A DNA stretch of 64,000 bases from Mediterraneibacter hominis (GCF_014287475.1 NZ_JACOPF010000002.1:372001-436000); one strand, 5' to 3'; numbered from the stretch's first letter, positions 52,715-62,415 are shown. Notes: generated by a model not told the origin, from the sequence alone. Numbers and translations: made by a program.

Positions 52715-53362
52715 ATGTTTGAACTAAGAAAAGAAGATTACATGAAGTATTTATATGAGGTGGCGGTTCGGATTCATGAAAAAGAAGAGTATATTACAGA
52801 ACTCGATGCGGAAACAGGAGACGGGGATCATTGGTTGAATTTGGATACAGGTTTTCAGAAATTAACAGAAAAATTGGAGGAATGGACTGCATGCAGTTAC
52901 GCAGAGTTTTATCGCAATATAGGCATGACTATGATGTCTGCGATGGGAGGATCGTCCGGTGTACTCTACGGAAGTGCTTATCTAAAAACATCCAAATTGT
53001 TGGAAGGTAAGGATGTGATAACGCCAGAACTATTGGGAGACATATTGGAGGGATGGGCGTCGGCAATTGCACATAGGGGGAATACAAAGCCGGGTTTTAA
53101 GACAATGTTGGATGCAATATATCCCGCTTCTAAAAGATATGGGCAGGCAATTGAGGCCGGAAAAGACTGCAAAACCTGTCTGGGGGAATTGAAAAGAGGA
53201 GCACAAGAAGGAGCAGAAAATACTAAAAATATGGAAGCAGTCAGAGGCAGAGCGAGCTATCGGGAAGATAAATCAGTAGGACATCTGGATCCCGGAGCAG
53301 TAACCATGGCGATACAGTTAGAATGCCTGGCTGAATTTATTATAGAGAATTGTTGTAAATAA
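52715..53362 (+). CDS. dhaL: Dihydroxyacetone kinase nucleotide-binding subunit DhaL
   Basis: 215 residues. The magnesium-binding aspartates are in ELDAETGDGDHWLNLDTGF, with Trp where most relatives have Gly. SSGVLYGSAYL (usually SGPLYG) and GRASYREDKSVGHLDPGAVTMAIQLE complete the DhaL signature. It binds the nucleotide and hands phosphate to the ketose held by DhaK. AGAGGAG precedes the ATG, 15 bases after the dhaK stop. A 13-bp hairpin follows the gene. Confidence 0.9.
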   Translation: MFELRKEDYMKYLYEVAVRIHEKEEYITELDAETGDGDHWLNLDTGFQKLTEKLEEWTACSYAEFYRNIGMTMMSAMGGSSGVLYGSAYLKTSKLLEGKDVITPELLGDILEGWASAIAHRGNTKPGFKTMLDAIYPASKRYGQAIEAGKDCKTCLGELKRGAQEGAENTKNMEAVRGRASYREDKSVGHLDPGAVTMAIQLECLAEFIIENCCK

Positions 53363-53381
53363 TAGGAAAGTAGAGTTTACT

Positions 53382-53419
53382 CAAATAGTAAAATCGATCC
53401 GGAGCAATTTTACTATTTG
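53382..53419 (+). terminator. Hairpin between dhaL and the ABC transporter genes
   Basis: A 13-bp perfect stem (CAAATAGTAAAAT at 53382-53394 with 53407-53419, 12-base loop) is followed by TTTAAAT. It may be a partial terminator or attenuator that lets kinase and transporter levels differ. Confidence 0.6.
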
Positions 53420-53463
53420 TTTAAATAAGGAAATAAATAAGAAAAATAAAAAGGAGAAAAGGT

Positions 53464-54528
53464 ATGCAGGTGAAAAAAAGAATGAAAAAGATTTTGTCGA
53501 TTGTATTGACAATGGCACTGTTAACAGGGGTAGGTCTTACTGGATGCTCCCAGCCGGAAGAAAAAGATGCTGGCGGCAAAAAAAGTGAAGTAACAATTGG
53601 AATTGCATGGCCATCTTTAGGAACACAGGCGTGGTCAGCTATGGCAGATTATTTAAGGTGGTATGTGGAAGACTGGAATGAACAGAAGGATATGCAAATC
53701 AAATTAATAGAAACAACTGCCGGAGACGATGCGGCAGCTCAAGAGACACAGATCCGGGATTTACTAAATCAGGATGTTGATGTCGTTATATCGGGAGCGA
53801 TTGATACAACAGCTATCTGGTCTTCCATCACAGAAACACATGACGCAGGGAAAAAATTTATGTCATTTTGCCGCAGACTGACACCTGGAGGACCAGAAGC
53901 AGATTCTACAGTCGGTCCGGATACCTATGATACAGCCTATGTATCTGTAGATGCTGCGATCAAAAAAATGGCAGAAGATGGAATTGCAGCTGAAGACATC
54001 CAAGTGATCCGTGTACAGGGTGACTTGAAAGATCAAAATGCGATGCGTTATGGGGAAGGTTGTGAAGCAGCGGTTAAAGATAACGGGGCAAAAATCGTAG
54101 CGGATATTGAAAGTAATTGGTCTGTGGAAACGGTTATGAATAAATTGGCTCCTACATTGCAGGCGAATGAAAAAGCAAATTTGATTTTTACGCCGAATGA
54201 AGATCTGATGTTAGGGGTACAGAGCGTACTGGAAGGCCAGGGACAATGGCTCAAGTCAGGGGAAGAAGGTCATATCTATTTGGCGGCTGCCGGTGGCTGT
54301 GAGATAGGTTTGGAAATGATTCAGAGCGGATACTTGGATGCGACGGGCTATGAAGATTTGAAGGCTGTATCAGAAAATGCGGTAGAAAATGCAGTAAAGC
54401 TTGCGCTGGACGAAGAACCAGGTGATTATTTCGTAAAATCAGAAGCGATTACACAGGAAAATATAGAGTCCTTGTTAAGTGAAAATTATTTTTGGGTATA
54501 TGATTATGTAGAAAAAACAGAAAAGTAG
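53464..54528 (+). CDS. Sugar ABC transporter, substrate-binding lipoprotein
   Basis: 354 residues. The lipoprotein signal ends LTGCSQ. The mature part is a type I sugar-binding fold: VTIGIAWPSLGTQAWSAMADYLRWYVEDW, LLNQDVDVVISGAID and IYLAAAGGCEIGLEMIQSGYLDATG. It is distinct from the binding protein at 17682. It captures the sugar or sugar acid of this locus for the permeases that follow. AAAAGGAGAAAAGGT lies before the ATG. An 18-bp palindrome sits right after its stop. Confidence 0.9.
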   Translation: MQVKKRMKKILSIVLTMALLTGVGLTGCSQPEEKDAGGKKSEVTIGIAWPSLGTQAWSAMADYLRWYVEDWNEQKDMQIKLIETTAGDDAAAQETQIRDLLNQDVDVVISGAIDTTAIWSSITETHDAGKKFMSFCRRLTPGGPEADSTVGPDTYDTAYVSVDAAIKKMAEDGIAAEDIQVIRVQGDLKDQNAMRYGEGCEAAVKDNGAKIVADIESNWSVETVMNKLAPTLQANEKANLIFTPNEDLMLGVQSVLEGQGQWLKSGEEGHIYLAAAGGCEIGLEMIQSGYLDATGYEDLKAVSENAVENAVKLALDEEPGDYFVKSEAITQENIESLLSENYFWVYDYVEKTEK

Positions 54529-54537
54529 GTGTTTGAT

Positions 54538-54555
54538 GGCAGGCATATGCCTGCC
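54538..54555 (+). promoter_or_regulatory. Intercistronic 18-bp palindrome after the binding-protein gene
   Basis: GGCAGGCATATGCCTGCC, fully symmetric, has no T run and lies between the binding-protein stop (54528) and the permease start (54576). It is placed like the hairpin at 18909-18946 in the other ABC locus and probably stabilises the upstream message. Confidence 0.65.
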
Positions 54556-54575
54556 GAAATTAAAAGGAGGTTTCT

Positions 54576-55559
54576 ATGAGTATACGGCAATATTGTGTTG
54601 ACAAAAAAAACACCTTTATAAACAGAAAAGACAAAAAATTTGTTTTTATAAGCCTGCTGGTTGTTATAGCTTTCCTACTTATTATCCTGTTTACTCGTCC
54701 TAATTTTTTTAATGCAAGAAATATATCCAGTATCTTGATACAGTGCAGCGCAGTGGCAATTATGGCAGCTGGGCAAATCTACGTTATGGTAAGTGGAGGA
54801 ATCGACTTGTCTATTCCTTCTGTAATGATGCTTTCGGGGTGCATAGGCGCTCTGGTAATGAAAAATACAGGAAGTATAGCACTGGGGATTTGCTGTATAT
54901 TTGCAGTAGCCATTACGGCAGGGCTGTTTAATGGGGTATCAGTAGCTAAATTAAAAATTAATGCGTTTGTAGCGACAATGATTACAATGCTGATTGCAAA
55001 CGGACTTTCATTGAAAGTGACCAATTCAAGCAGTATACCTATACCACAGCAATTTACAAAATTATTTGGCAGTTATTACGGTCCATTTCACGCAAATATA
55101 GTTGCCATGATCATCTGCTTGATTATCCTACAGTTTTTATTGACTAAAACAGGGTTTGGGCGCTGTATCTATGCGATAGGAACAAACGAAAAGAGTGCAG
55201 AATCATGTGGGATTCCAACCAGCAGAGTAAAAATCCAGGTATATCTTATTTCAGGTATTTTGTCAGGAATTGCAGCAATCGCTTTAACTGCCAGACTGTC
55301 ATCTTCCTCTCTGTCACTGGCATCGGATTCAACGTCTTTGGATGTTATTGCCGCAGCGATTATTGGTGGAGCGAGTATTAAAGGAGGAGTGGGAACTGCT
55401 CTCGGAGCTTTTGTAGGAGCATTTACAATTAATGGCTTATCGAATCTCCTTGTATTATATGGAATTGATTATTATACGATCCAAATAATAAAAGGTTTCG
55501 TGTTTATTTTTATTACGTATTTTGATACTATCCGTTCAAAAGCAAGGAGGGAGATATAA
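54576..55559 (+). CDS. Sugar ABC transporter permease
   Basis: 327 residues, RbsC-like, with multiple membrane segments. The binding-protein and ATPase contact regions (GQIYVMVSGGIDLSIPSVMMLSGC; AIGTNEKSAESCGIPTSRVKIQVY) are typical. AAAGGAGG lies 7 bases before the ATG. The ATPase gene follows after 3 bases, and a second permease lies beyond it, so the importer probably uses a permease heterodimer. Confidence 0.92.
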   Translation: MSIRQYCVDKKNTFINRKDKKFVFISLLVVIAFLLIILFTRPNFFNARNISSILIQCSAVAIMAAGQIYVMVSGGIDLSIPSVMMLSGCIGALVMKNTGSIALGICCIFAVAITAGLFNGVSVAKLKINAFVATMITMLIANGLSLKVTNSSSIPIPQQFTKLFGSYYGPFHANIVAMIICLIILQFLLTKTGFGRCIYAIGTNEKSAESCGIPTSRVKIQVYLISGILSGIAAIALTARLSSSSLSLASDSTSLDVIAAAIIGGASIKGGVGTALGAFVGAFTINGLSNLLVLYGIDYYTIQIIKGFVFIFITYFDTIRSKARREI

Positions 55560-55562
55560 AAT

Positions 55563-57074
55563 ATGCAAGAACAAAAGTATTTTGAGGCAAAAGGATTACA
55601 TAAATATTTCCCCGGAGTTCATGCTTTGAATGATGTAAGCATAGCGGCAGACAAAGGTGAAGTATTAGGAGTTATTGGGATTAACGGAGCCGGTAAATCT
55701 ACATTTATGAATGCTTTAGCTGGAGAAATCTGCATAGATGCAGGAGAGTATTATATAAATGGCGTAAAGGCGGAAATTAGAAACCAAAAAGATTCTGAAA
55801 AAAATAAGATCGCGTTGATCCATCAGGAAGCAGTCGTATTCAAGGATATTACAGTTGCAGAAAATATTTTTATATACAATATGCAGAAATATGAAAAGGC
55901 AGGATGTCTGCAATATAAGAAAATGTTTAAAGATGCGGCAAAATATCTGGAAATGATCGGGGCAGACGTAAATCCAAAAGAATTAGTTAAAAATATTACG
56001 GTAGGACAAAAACAGATGATTGAAATTGCGAGGGCTTTGGCCAGGAATGCAGAGATCGTTTTATTTGACGAACCAACGTCATCGCTATCGATTGAGGAAA
56101 AAGAAAATTTGTTCCGTATTATTGGACAATTAAAAGAACAGAAGAAAATCGTTATGTATATTACCCACTTTTTAGATGAAATCATCCGTGTATGTGACAG
56201 AGCAACAGTAATGAGAGATGGAAAAGTGGTAGGAGATTTCCGGATGAGTGAAGTAAGTACAAGAGATTTGATTACAGGAATTGCTGGACGAGAGGTAGAA
56301 ACGATTATCAACCGGACGGAAGAGTCGAACAGAGAAGATGTTTTAAAAGTAGAGAATCTGAGTTGTTATCCCATGGTAAAAAATGTGAATTTCACAGCAA
56401 AAAAGGGAGAAATTTTAGGATTATGGGGGCTGTTGGGTTCTGGAAGAACAGAAATTATAAGGAGCATTTTAGGACTGGATAAAGCAGACGGTGGAAATGT
56501 ATATAGAAGACATCCAAATGGAGACATGGTGAAGATTAGCGGACATAGGTTATTGGAAGAATGTGCCTATGTAACAGAAGACAGGCATCATGATGGTTTG
56601 TTTATGCCGATGCCTATTTGGAAGAATATTACGATGGCAAATCTGCGTAAATTTTCAAATATACAAATGAATGAGAAGAAGGAACATATATATGCAAAAG
56701 AAATGATTCGGGAAATGGAAATTAAAACGCCGGACGAAAATGTATCTGTCGGAACTTTAAGCGGAGGGAACCAGCAGAAAGTTGTGATGGCGAGATGTAT
56801 CGGTAAAAATCCGGATATTTTTTTTATCGATGAACCCACAAGAGGAGTTGATGTTAATGCGAAATCTTTTATTCATAAAAAAATCCTGGAACTGGCACAA
56901 CGGGGTTGCACAGTCGTGATGGTCTCTTCAGAAATAGAAGAAAATTTGAATTTATGTGACAGGGTGCTGATCGTAAGGAATGGAGAAATAACAGCAGAAG
57001 TAAAAAAGAAAGACATAAATAAGCAAAATTTAATGGATCTTTGTCTTGGAATAGAAAAGGAGGGCGGAAAATGA
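55563..57074 (+). CDS. Sugar ABC transporter ATP-binding protein (two ATPase domains)
   Basis: 503 residues, RbsA-like. The first domain has Walker A GINGAGKST, the signature ITVGQKQMIEIARALA and Walker B IVLFDEPTSSL. The second has a divergent Walker A region (GLLGSGRTEI), LSGGNQQKVVMARC and FFIDEPTRGVDV. Both domains are present at normal length. Its stop overlaps the next permease start by 4 bases (ATGA). The gene order, with the ATPase between the two permeases, differs from the locus at 17.7-22.5 kb, so the two importers are not simple recent copies. Confidence 0.93.
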   Translation: MQEQKYFEAKGLHKYFPGVHALNDVSIAADKGEVLGVIGINGAGKSTFMNALAGEICIDAGEYYINGVKAEIRNQKDSEKNKIALIHQEAVVFKDITVAENIFIYNMQKYEKAGCLQYKKMFKDAAKYLEMIGADVNPKELVKNITVGQKQMIEIARALARNAEIVLFDEPTSSLSIEEKENLFRIIGQLKEQKKIVMYITHFLDEIIRVCDRATVMRDGKVVGDFRMSEVSTRDLITGIAGREVETIINRTEESNREDVLKVENLSCYPMVKNVNFTAKKGEILGLWGLLGSGRTEIIRSILGLDKADGGNVYRRHPNGDMVKISGHRLLEECAYVTEDRHHDGLFMPMPIWKNITMANLRKFSNIQMNEKKEHIYAKEMIREMEIKTPDENVSVGTLSGGNQQKVVMARCIGKNPDIFFIDEPTRGVDVNAKSFIHKKILELAQRGCTVVMVSSEIEENLNLCDRVLIVRNGEITAEVKKKDINKQNLMDLCLGIEKEGGK

Positions 57075-58024
57075 GTAAAACCATGAAAATTAAAAATATA
57101 AAATTAGCAGCTCTCAATAATGCAGTGTATATATTTGGACTTCTGATGATTATTACGTTTTCCGTCCTGTCCGAACATTTTTTGACTGCTACGAATGGAA
57201 TTACTATTTTAAGAAACTCGACATTGATGTTATCCATTGGAATTGGACTTACATTTGCGTTGATTGTCGGAGAGCTGGATTTGTCTGTAGGAGCAAACTG
57301 CAGGTTTGCAGCATCAGTCAGTGCACTTTTAATGGTAAATTACGGTTGGAACCCCTATCTGTGTATGCTGTTAATGCCCCTTTTGGGAGCTGCTGTAGGG
57401 CTTATAAATGGCGTGCTGGTAACCAGAGTAAAATTAAATGCCTGGCTGGTAACATTATCTATGAAATTAGTTTTGGTAGGTGTTGTTGTAAAACTGACGA
57501 ATACAGTGGCGATCAATATGCCGGATGAAGTTCTAAAGTTCCGTAATATAAAGATGTTTGGTCTCTCGAGTTTTATTATATTTATTTTGGGCATTATGCT
57601 GCTGATGCAGATTGTTTTAAAATATACCGCATTTGGAAGAAAACTGGTTGCAGTTGGTTCTAATCCTGCCGCGGCAGAAAAATTAGGAATCAGTGTAAAA
57701 AATTATAAGCTGGCGGCTTTTGTAATCTCCGGTTTATTTGCAGGTCTTGGAGGATTACTGATCTCAATAAATTTGGGAAGTATTACAAGAGAGTTAGGAG
57801 ATGGATATGAATTTACAGCTGTATCGGCTGTTGTCCTGGGAGGAGTTTCTCTGGCAGGCGGAGAAGGAAATGTCTTTCCTAAGGCTTTTGTAGGCGTACT
57901 GATTCTGACAATGATTGAAAATGGTTTGACAATGGTAGGGGCGGATATCTATCTGTTTCAAGTGGCGAAAGCATTGATTATTTTTCTTATGATGTATATT
58001 GACTCCATAAAAAATAAAATGTGA
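57071..58024 (+). CDS. Sugar ABC transporter permease, second subunit
   Basis: About 317 residues from the ATG at 57071, with AAGGAGGG upstream; the frame can run back to 57041 but overlaps the ATPase more. Multiple membrane segments, with GELDLSVGANCRFAASVS and AVGSNPAAAEKLGISVKNYK as the conserved contact regions. It pairs with the permease at 54576 and is followed by the lactonase gene after 12 bases. Confidence 0.92.
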   Translation: MSKTMKIKNIKLAALNNAVYIFGLLMIITFSVLSEHFLTATNGITILRNSTLMLSIGIGLTFALIVGELDLSVGANCRFAASVSALLMVNYGWNPYLCMLLMPLLGAAVGLINGVLVTRVKLNAWLVTLSMKLVLVGVVVKLTNTVAINMPDEVLKFRNIKMFGLSSFIIFILGIMLLMQIVLKYTAFGRKLVAVGSNPAAAEKLGISVKNYKLAAFVISGLFAGLGGLLISINLGSITRELGDGYEFTAVSAVVLGGVSLAGGEGNVFPKAFVGVLILTMIENGLTMVGADIYLFQVAKALIIFLMMYIDSIKNKM

Positions 58025-58036
58025 TGAGGAAGAAAA

Positions 58037-59071
58037 ATGCAGCAAACAATATTTACAGGAGGTTATACCCAGACATCAAAAGGAATCTATATTTGTGAAT
58101 TTGATGATGAAGCGGAAAAGATTTTCATAAGGGGAGTAGAAAAAAATTGCAAAAATCCTAACTTTATTGCGGTAAATTGGGAGAAAAACCTGCTGTGTGC
58201 ATTAAATGAAGATGAGGAACATACGTGGATCACACTATATAAAATACTCGAATCTCATGAACTGCTCCTTTTAGATAGTCTGGAAGTGGGGGGAAAGGGC
58301 CCTTGCCATATCAATATAGATGAAGAAGGGAAAAGAATTTTTTATGCCAATTATGAGAGCGGAGATATCGGTATGGTATGGATAGAAGAAGAGCGGATGT
58401 CAAAGGAGGTGAAAAGAATTTATCATCAGGGGAAAGGTATAACACAGCGTCAAAAAAGTGCACATCCTCATGGAGTACATATCATATATCAAAATAAGTT
58501 AGCAGTGCCTGATTTGGGAACAGACCAAATATACATTTATGATATTAGTGGCCGAGATTTGAAATTTAAGCAAATAGTACCGGTGAGGGCAGGAGACGGT
58601 CCCAGACATGCGGCAGTGCATCCAAATAGAAAAGTGTTATATGTTATATGTGAATTACAAAACGTAATTTATACATTTGTATTAGAAGGTGAAAGATGGA
58701 AAGAAATACAGAAAATTTCTATTTTGCCTTCAGAGATACCAGGGGAATTTATCGCAGGCGAAGTGGAAGTGACCTGGGACGGGAAATGGCTATTGGCATC
58801 GACAAGGTCATGGGGAGAAAATGCAGAAAAGGAAGGCTATATTTCCATCTTTTCTATAAAAGAGGGAGGAAAATTAGACTATAGACAGACAGTCGGATCT
58901 GGAGGGAGCCATCCCAGAATGTTTACAATAACAAAGAATGGAAAATATGTATTGGCTGCAAACCAGTACTCAGATGTTTTAGTTGTGTTTACATTGGATC
59001 AAATAACAGGAGAATTAAAAAAAAGGTGTTCCGTTCAGATTCCGGAAATAACATGTGTAGTATGTAAGTAA
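58037..59071 (+). CDS. Lactonase family beta-propeller protein (6-phosphogluconolactonase-like)
   Basis: 344 residues forming a seven-bladed propeller of the Pgl/YbhE group: GPCHINIDEEGKRIFYANYESGDIG, SAHPHGVHI, GDGPRHAAVHPNRKVLYVICEL and SHPRMFTITKNGKYVLAANQ, the last with the conserved RxF pair. The family opens sugar lactones to aldonates. Between an SDR and an aldolase of the DapA type, it fits the second step of an oxidative sugar pathway. It has no signal peptide, so it acts in the cytosol. Confidence 0.9.
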   Translation: MQQTIFTGGYTQTSKGIYICEFDDEAEKIFIRGVEKNCKNPNFIAVNWEKNLLCALNEDEEHTWITLYKILESHELLLLDSLEVGGKGPCHINIDEEGKRIFYANYESGDIGMVWIEEERMSKEVKRIYHQGKGITQRQKSAHPHGVHIIYQNKLAVPDLGTDQIYIYDISGRDLKFKQIVPVRAGDGPRHAAVHPNRKVLYVICELQNVIYTFVLEGERWKEIQKISILPSEIPGEFIAGEVEVTWDGKWLLASTRSWGENAEKEGYISIFSIKEGGKLDYRQTVGSGGSHPRMFTITKNGKYVLAANQYSDVLVVFTLDQITGELKKRCSVQIPEITCVVCK

Positions 59072-59086
59072 GAAAGGAAAGACAAT

Positions 59087-59929
59087 ATGAATAAAAAAGC
59101 AGCAATTACAGGTGGCAGCAGAGGAATTGGAAGAGGAATCGTAAGAAGACTGGCAAAGGATGGATACGATATTTCTTTTACCTATAGTTCGGAACGTGGA
59201 AAGGTGCAGGCAGAAGCGCTGGTAAAAGAAATCAAAGAGCAATATCAGGTAAAATGTTTCGCTCATCAGGCAGCTCTAAATGAGAAAGGTGAGGCAGAGA
59301 AATTTGTGCAGAAAGCATATTATGAACTTGAAGGGCTTGACTTACTGGTATGCAATGCCGGACAGTCTCTGGTCAATAGTATCTATGAGATGGATGAGAA
59401 GACGATTGATTTTTTGATCAATTTAGATTTTCGCTCTTATCTGATGGCAGCTCGGGAAGCGGGCAGGATCATGGGTGAGAATAAGATTAAAGGAAATATT
59501 ATATTTATTTCTTCTTGCCGCGGAATAAGGGCATATCCATATGATGAGTTATACGGCGGATTGAAGGCTGGTCTGATACGTTCTATACAGACGTTTGCTT
59601 TAGATCTGGCTCCTTACGGAATCCGGGCAAATTGTATTTCACCAGGCCCGATTAGGGTGAGAACGAGTGAAGAAATGAGAGAAGAAGGGGTTTGTGAACA
59701 GGAGATAGAAGACTTGGATAATCTTTGGAAACAGCTGCCTTTAGAGAGAATGGGGACACCGGAAGATATAGCAAATGCAGTATCTTTTATAGCCAGTGAT
59801 CAGGCTTCTTATATTACAGGGGCGAACCTTGTGATTGATGGAGCGGCTTCTCTGCCGGGAATTCCTGAAAACCGTCCGAAAGATGATGAAGAATTTAAAG
59901 TGTGGTGTAATTTTAAACGGAGGTGGTAG
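59087..59929 (+). CDS. Short-chain dehydrogenase/reductase, candidate sugar 1-dehydrogenase
   Basis: 280 residues. TGGSRGIGRGIVRRLA, CNAGQS (NAG motif), the catalytic Ser in FISSCRGI and YGGLK are present, and the C-terminal IASDQASYITGANLVIDG is typical. In oxidative sugar pathways an SDR of this kind oxidises the sugar to its lactone, which the adjacent lactonase would open; that assignment is inference from context. The C-terminal tail of about 30 residues (RPKDDEEFKVWCNFKRRW) is longer than usual. Confidence 0.9.
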   Translation: MNKKAAITGGSRGIGRGIVRRLAKDGYDISFTYSSERGKVQAEALVKEIKEQYQVKCFAHQAALNEKGEAEKFVQKAYYELEGLDLLVCNAGQSLVNSIYEMDEKTIDFLINLDFRSYLMAAREAGRIMGENKIKGNIIFISSCRGIRAYPYDELYGGLKAGLIRSIQTFALDLAPYGIRANCISPGPIRVRTSEEMREEGVCEQEIEDLDNLWKQLPLERMGTPEDIANAVSFIASDQASYITGANLVIDGAASLPGIPENRPKDDEEFKVWCNFKRRW

Positions 59930-59933
59930 GCGA

Positions 59934-60944
59934 ATGATGAAAATCGTATGTGGAAGTAAAGAAAGAGATACACAGGCAAAAGTGATTTTGCAGGACGGAG
60001 AATTCCGATATGAACTACAAAAAGAGACGTTGGAACTTCCGGATTTTCTGAAATATGCGCCGCTTTGTACAGGATGTTGTGATAAAGAAGATTTTCTTTA
60101 TTTAGTTACCCGTGATTATAAACATCCAATTGTAGTGATGGACCAGAATGGGAAATATGTTCGAGATTTTGGAGAAGGATTATTTCAGTTTATTCATTCT
60201 ATATTTATAACAAAACATAATACATTGTTGTGTGCAGATGCAAATGCTCATGTGATCCGTGAACTGTCCCTTGACGGTGAGGTAATACGCGATTTTGGAA
60301 ATTATGGTGTTCCAAGTGACAGTGGATACCAGGGAAATATTTGGAGAGATATGCATCGGGAAGGAAATATCATACCGATGAATCTTCCCTTTCAGAAAGA
60401 TTGGAGTTTTATTGAGAGCATCAAGACGATTAAACGAGCAGCAGAACCGTTTAATCGCCCGACATGTGCCGTGGAAACATCAAAAGGCGACATTTTCGTA
60501 AGTGATGGTTATGCAAACTGTGCTTTACATAAATTTTCACAGGATGGAACGCTGCAGCATACATGGGGGGCACCGGGAATCGGACCGGGAAAATTCTTTG
60601 TCATGCATAGTCTGTGGGTTGATAAGAAGGATAGGATATGGGTGGCGGACAGAGAAGGAAACAGCATTCAAGTATTTACAGATGAGGGAGAACTTTTGAT
60701 GTATTGCTCAGAAGGTCTTTATCAGCCGTCAGAGATATGGGCAGATGACAAATATATCTATGTAGGGGAACGAGGAGGCGTGACAATTTTTGATTATAAT
60801 ATGGAAATTGCCGCACAGATCGGGTTCTATATGTCCTCTTTAATGACACATGGCTTTTGCGGAGATTCAAAAGGAAACTTATATATTATGACTTTAAGTC
60901 AGGATATACCTTATTCATTATTAAAATTGAAAAAATGCGATTAA
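59934..60944 (+). CDS. NHL-repeat beta-propeller protein
   Basis: About 336 residues from the ATG at 59934 with GGAGGTGG upstream; the longer frame from 59835 lies inside the SDR gene. At least four NHL-like repeats are visible: KYVRDFGEGLFQFIHSIFI, LLCADANAHVIRELSLDGEVIRDFG, IFVSDGYANCALHKFSQDG and IWVADREGNSIQVFTDEGEL. This is a six-bladed propeller of the SMP-30/amidating-lyase class. It could be a second lactonase or a hydrolase of a lactone-like intermediate; no catalytic set is certain. It has no signal peptide. Confidence 0.82.
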   Translation: MMKIVCGSKERDTQAKVILQDGEFRYELQKETLELPDFLKYAPLCTGCCDKEDFLYLVTRDYKHPIVVMDQNGKYVRDFGEGLFQFIHSIFITKHNTLLCADANAHVIRELSLDGEVIRDFGNYGVPSDSGYQGNIWRDMHREGNIIPMNLPFQKDWSFIESIKTIKRAAEPFNRPTCAVETSKGDIFVSDGYANCALHKFSQDGTLQHTWGAPGIGPGKFFVMHSLWVDKKDRIWVADREGNSIQVFTDEGELLMYCSEGLYQPSEIWADDKYIYVGERGGVTIFDYNMEIAAQIGFYMSSLMTHGFCGDSKGNLYIMTLSQDIPYSLLKLKKCD

Positions 60945-60969
60945 TAAGATAGTAGGAGGGAAAAAGAGC

Positions 60970-62406
60970 ATGTTGGTATATATTAATGGGAAAAAGACAG
61001 GAGAAGATTTGAAACAAATGGAAATCACGAATCCGGTAAATGGACAAGTAGTAGATACGGTTCCGGAAATACCGGAGGCATTGATTGATGAAGCTGTGAC
61101 GGCGGCCAGAGAAGGTCTGTTGGAGTGGGGCGCTTATTCTCAGGCGAAAAGAAACGAAATCGTGTATAAATATATTCATCTATATGAAGAGAAGAAAAAG
61201 GACATTGCAAAAATTTTGACGCTGGAAACAGGAAAAACATTAGCAGAAGCAGAAGCGGAGTTTGATGTGTGTACGAAGGTAACAAGAGGGTATTGCGAGA
61301 TGGCGGCACACCTATATGGGAATTGTATGCCAGGCGGCAGCACGCTAGGAAACGAAGAAAAGGACATTATTTTCACCAGGAGAGAACCGCTGGGAGTTAT
61401 GGCCATTATACTTCCGTTTAATTATCCGGTAGATCTCTTTTCCCATAAAGTAATGCCTGCTTTGGTAGCAGGAAATTCTGTGATAGTAAAACCGCCGACA
61501 AATAATCCATTGGCAATTACTATGATGGTCGAACTGCTGTATGAAGCCGGTGTGCCAAAGCGTGCAGTACAGGTAGTCACGGGCCGGGGATCTAAAGTGG
61601 GTGACTATCTATGCGGAAATCCAGGCCTGGATGCAATCTCTATGACAGGAAGTACAGAAGTAGGAACTGAAATTTATAAGAAGGCTGCAGCTAATTTAAC
61701 TAGAGTATTTTTGGAATTGGGCGGAAATGATGCTTTCATTGTACTGGAAGATGCAGACGTTGATCTGGCTGTAGATGAAGCAATAGGAAGCAGATTAGGA
61801 AATGCCGGGCAGATTTGTTGTGCCAGCAAGCGATTTTTAGTACACGAGAAGGTAGAAGAAGAATTTACTCGTAAATTAATAGATAAGCTGTCGAAGGTTA
61901 AAATGGGAGATCCTATGGATTCTGCATATACGGTTGGCTGTCTGATCAGCGAAAAGGCAGCGATTCAAGTAGAAGAACAAGTAAATACTTGTATTGGACA
62001 GGGAGCGCGATGTGCTTTAGGGGGCAAGCGGTATGATAAAGCCTTCTTCCAGCCGACTGTACTGACAGATGTGACTGCAGAAATGGACGTGGCAAAAGAT
62101 ATGGAAATTTTTGGACCGGTTTTTCCAATTATAACAATCCAGTCCGAGGAAGAAGCAATCCGAGTTGCAAATCAGTCTTGCTATGGCCTTTCTGGAGCTG
62201 TATTTAGCGCAAATATAGGAAGAGCCATTTCTGTATCTTCCAGATTACAGACAGCAGGGAATGTTATTAACGGAGGCAGTGCATACCGTGTTCCGGATTT
62301 GGCATTTGGCGGATATAAGAAAAGTGGAATCGGAAGAGAAGGTATTTCTCGGACATTAGAAGAATTGACACAGGAAAAGAATTATATATTAAAAGGAGTT
62401 TTATAG
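60970..62406 (+). CDS. NAD(P)-dependent aldehyde dehydrogenase
   Basis: 478 residues, full length. The catalytic Glu is near residue 249 (FLELGGND) and the catalytic Cys at residue 283 in NAGQICCASKRF. The cofactor motif MTGSTEVGTEI and the substrate-side lysine VIVKPP are also intact. It oxidises an aldehyde to an acid. With the DapA-like aldolase next, the aldehyde product of the aldol split is its likely substrate (glyceraldehyde, glycolaldehyde or a related compound). TAGGAGGGA precedes the ATG. Confidence 0.93.
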   Translation: MLVYINGKKTGEDLKQMEITNPVNGQVVDTVPEIPEALIDEAVTAAREGLLEWGAYSQAKRNEIVYKYIHLYEEKKKDIAKILTLETGKTLAEAEAEFDVCTKVTRGYCEMAAHLYGNCMPGGSTLGNEEKDIIFTRREPLGVMAIILPFNYPVDLFSHKVMPALVAGNSVIVKPPTNNPLAITMMVELLYEAGVPKRAVQVVTGRGSKVGDYLCGNPGLDAISMTGSTEVGTEIYKKAAANLTRVFLELGGNDAFIVLEDADVDLAVDEAIGSRLGNAGQICCASKRFLVHEKVEEEFTRKLIDKLSKVKMGDPMDSAYTVGCLISEKAAIQVEEQVNTCIGQGARCALGGKRYDKAFFQPTVLTDVTAEMDVAKDMEIFGPVFPIITIQSEEEAIRVANQSCYGLSGAVFSANIGRAISVSSRLQTAGNVINGGSAYRVPDLAFGGYKKSGIGREGISRTLEELTQEKNYILKGVL

Positions 62407-62415
62407 GAGGATGTT

